Of a stretch of 6,874 bases of DNA, positions 6,601 to 6,874 are shown in pieces; within the stretch, counting starts at the first letter, position 1, and every line of letters begins with the position of its first letter. Both the position numbers and the translations under genes were made by a program. The stretch is from Candidatus Aminicenantota bacterium. Its GTDB lineage: Bacteria; Acidobacteriota; Aminicenantia; UBA2199. The stretch spans positions 1 to 6,874 of the forward strand of contig JAGLQA010000305.1 in the NCBI GenBank assembly GCA_023137075.1, read 5' to 3'. A model generated the notes under the pieces. That model did no database searches and was not told the DNA's origin. It saw only the letters and a program-made list of their open reading frames with translations.

Positions 6601-6872
6601 GGGTCAGGATAAACAGCGAATATATGGAAACCAAGCAGCCCTTACAACCGGGAGATGTGGTCCTCCTTTTTACCGACGGCATTACGGAAGCACGAAACCC
6701 GCTCAAAGAATTTTACGGTCAGAGCCGGTTGAAAACGCTCTTAGAGAAAATGGATGTTTCTATATTATCGGCCAGGCAGATCAAGGAGAAAATCATTGCC
6801 GACGTCAATCATTTTTCCCAGGGTGCAGCCCAGCATGACGACATTGCTGTCGTGGTTGTCAAAGTCTTATAA
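3603..6872 (+). CDS. Transmembrane sensor phosphatase: double beta-propeller (Reg_prop) + Y_Y_Y + PP2C/SpoIIE
   Basis: A complete 1,089-residue sensor. Residues 1-22 (KKK, then a hydrophobic run) are a signal peptide or membrane anchor. Residues 27-690 hold 14 two-component-regulator propeller repeats with the motif D-x-S-G-x-x-W-x-G-T-x-x-G-G-L-N, predicting two seven-bladed propellers in the periplasm. A Y_Y_Y domain follows (about 742-815; YSFKMEGFNKDW, TNLKPGEYVFRV), then one membrane helix (820-838) and the positively charged RRLKNVRIK on the cytoplasmic side. The output is a PP2C/SpoIIE-type Ser/Thr phosphatase (about 851-1088). Its metal-binding Asp motifs are all present: VGGDFFD (D887), GDVSGKA (D905), FTDGITEA (D1025) and HDDIAV (1078-1083), so it should be active. 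The helix ELRTAHDAQMSIMP links membrane and catalytic domain, as in RsbU-like enzymes. The likely substrate is a phosphorylated STAS anti-anti-sigma factor, by family analogy; none is encoded here. ATG 3603 has no Shine-Dalgarno, but no better start is visible and the signal sequence begins there. Confidence 0.93.
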   Translation: MKKKCVFFCIVLLGLSIVLLARGRTIHFKRISIDEGLSQNSVFCMLQDSKGFMWFGTQDGLNKYDGYRFTIYKPDPGNIDSISHNCIFALCEDDSGEIWIGTLGGGLNRFDPKKEKFYRYPVDPNDPGSIRSRFINTIFQDSNGTIWAGTNGGGLSKISREPNSDSPGKIATYRRIRGENNSLSVDTVLSIIEGRSGALWVGTGGGGLDKFDRDTETFTHYRNIANNPSSLSHNVVTELLEDSSGLLWVGTNDGLNLMNRETGEFYRYRNIPGDPTSLSDNIVTAIIEDRSGVIWVGTRTGGINRFNKRSETFTHYRSNPYNPHSLIFDEISSLYEDRSRILWIGTTGMGLNKFDREDKFAHYQADPNNPNSLNDSFIYSICEDHTGILWIGTSEGGLNKFDRKNGIFTYYRNILNDTTSLSNNRVRCLYEDRSHVLWAGTDGGGLNRFDRSTESFISYRNIPGDPASLSHNFIRTIIEDRSGVIWIGTSGGGLNKMDRETGTFTRYISRGSDPDSLSGNNVYIIYEASMEPGILWVGTRNNGLNRFDPLRETFTRYLADPANLHSLSSNQVTGISEDRSGTLWIGTYGGGLNKLIRGEGKTGIEFVHYTEKNGLCNNSVYGILEDPDGNLWLSTNKGISRFDPRTETFKNFTVKDGLQGSEFNGGAYHRSKSGEMFFGGINGFNAFYPFYVKDNPHIPPIVLTGFRIHSKKVEIGCDFPLNQSITWTEELHLSHFQNDISFEFAALDFTIPEKNKYSFKMEGFNKDWIPLESDKRFAYFTNLKPGEYVFRVKGSNNDGVWNEAGTVLKIVITPPFWATWWFRIALLMLAAGLIFLWYKRRLKNVRIKAELRTAHDAQMSIMPQADPEVKNFDISGICVPANEVGGDFFDYIRMNDSTFAIAIGDVSGKAMKSAMTAVMTNGMIFLTTYESSSIKEIMRRINRPLYLKTGKKVFTALCLTLLDTGTRVMTFANAGLNAPLLKSAGRVTHLKGTGNKLPLGVRINSEYMETKQPLQPGDVVLLFTDGITEARNPLKEFYGQSRLKTLLEKMDVSILSARQIKEKIIADVNHFSQGAAQHDDIAVVVVKVL
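3606..3627 (+). repeat. A9 and T9 homopolymer tracts at the 5' end of the sensor phosphatase gene
   Basis: Nine A (3606-3614) directly after the start codon and nine T (3619-3627) five bases later, both inside the coding sequence of the signal peptide. Gain or loss of one base in either would shift the frame before any functional domain, so expression could switch by slippage. Confidence 0.6.
4456..4487 (+). repeat. 32-bp direct repeat, copy 1 (blade 6)
   Basis: Identical over 32 bases to 5029-5060. It encodes the IIEDRSGVIW core of the sixth blade. Flanking sequence is clearly less similar, although both copies are preceded by an RNIPGDP-x-SLS segment. Confidence 0.85.
5029..5060 (+). repeat. 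32-bp direct repeat, copy 2 (blade 10)
   Basis: Second identical copy of the block at 4456-4487, 573 bp (191 codons, four blades) downstream and in the same reading frame. It encodes the core of the tenth blade. Confidence 0.85.
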
Positions 6873-6874
6873 TC

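Overview
The window carries four genes on the + strand: the 3' part of a REP-associated (RAYT/Y1) transposase, a BlaI-family repressor and M56 membrane protease pair, and a complete 1,089-residue transmembrane sensor phosphatase. The sensor combines a periplasmic double beta-propeller of the type seen in hybrid two-component systems with a cytoplasmic PP2C/SpoIIE phosphatase. This gene content points to a Gram-negative, environmental bacterium. Reg_prop/Y_Y_Y sensors and BlaI-M56 pairs are common in Bacteroidota, Calditrichota/KSB1-like lineages and Acidobacteriota/Aminicenantes-like lineages. I cannot place it more closely from the sequence. The transposase end and the gap after it are clearly AT-rich, while the propeller gene is more balanced in base composition.

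Layout: 3-611, RAYT with its N-terminus outside the window. 612-989, AT-rich spacer with one modest hairpin and a possible decayed coding scrap. 990-1079, control region of the repressor-protease operon: a near-consensus sigma70-type promoter, two tandem TACGAA-N4-TTCGTA operators starting at the predicted transcription start, and a perfect Shine-Dalgarno. 1080-1469, BlaI-type winged-helix repressor. 1472-3457, M56 protease, 2 nt downstream and so co-transcribed. 3513-3543, strong intrinsic terminator. 3545-3592, a second promoter followed by a small dyad. 3603-6872, the propeller-phosphatase.

How the genes probably work together: in BlaR1/MecR1-type systems the M56 protein senses a signal outside the inner membrane and its zinc protease triggers loss of the BlaI repressor, which derepresses the operon and other targets. 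Here the usual penicillin-binding sensor is replaced by a long charged coiled coil built from seven exact 22-residue repeats, with a short C-terminal module, so the signal is unlikely to be a beta-lactam. No beta-lactamase is present. The propeller-phosphatase is a separate transcription unit. It should convert a periplasmic signal directly into protein dephosphorylation, plausibly of an anti-sigma-factor antagonist, rather than into histidine-kinase phosphotransfer. The two systems lie next to each other, but the sequence shows no shared operator.

The points most worth a second look are the 22-residue repeat sensor, the tandem operator array, the 14-blade propeller fused to PP2C with an A9/T9 homopolymer pair at its 5' end, and the 32-bp identical block shared by two blades four units apart.
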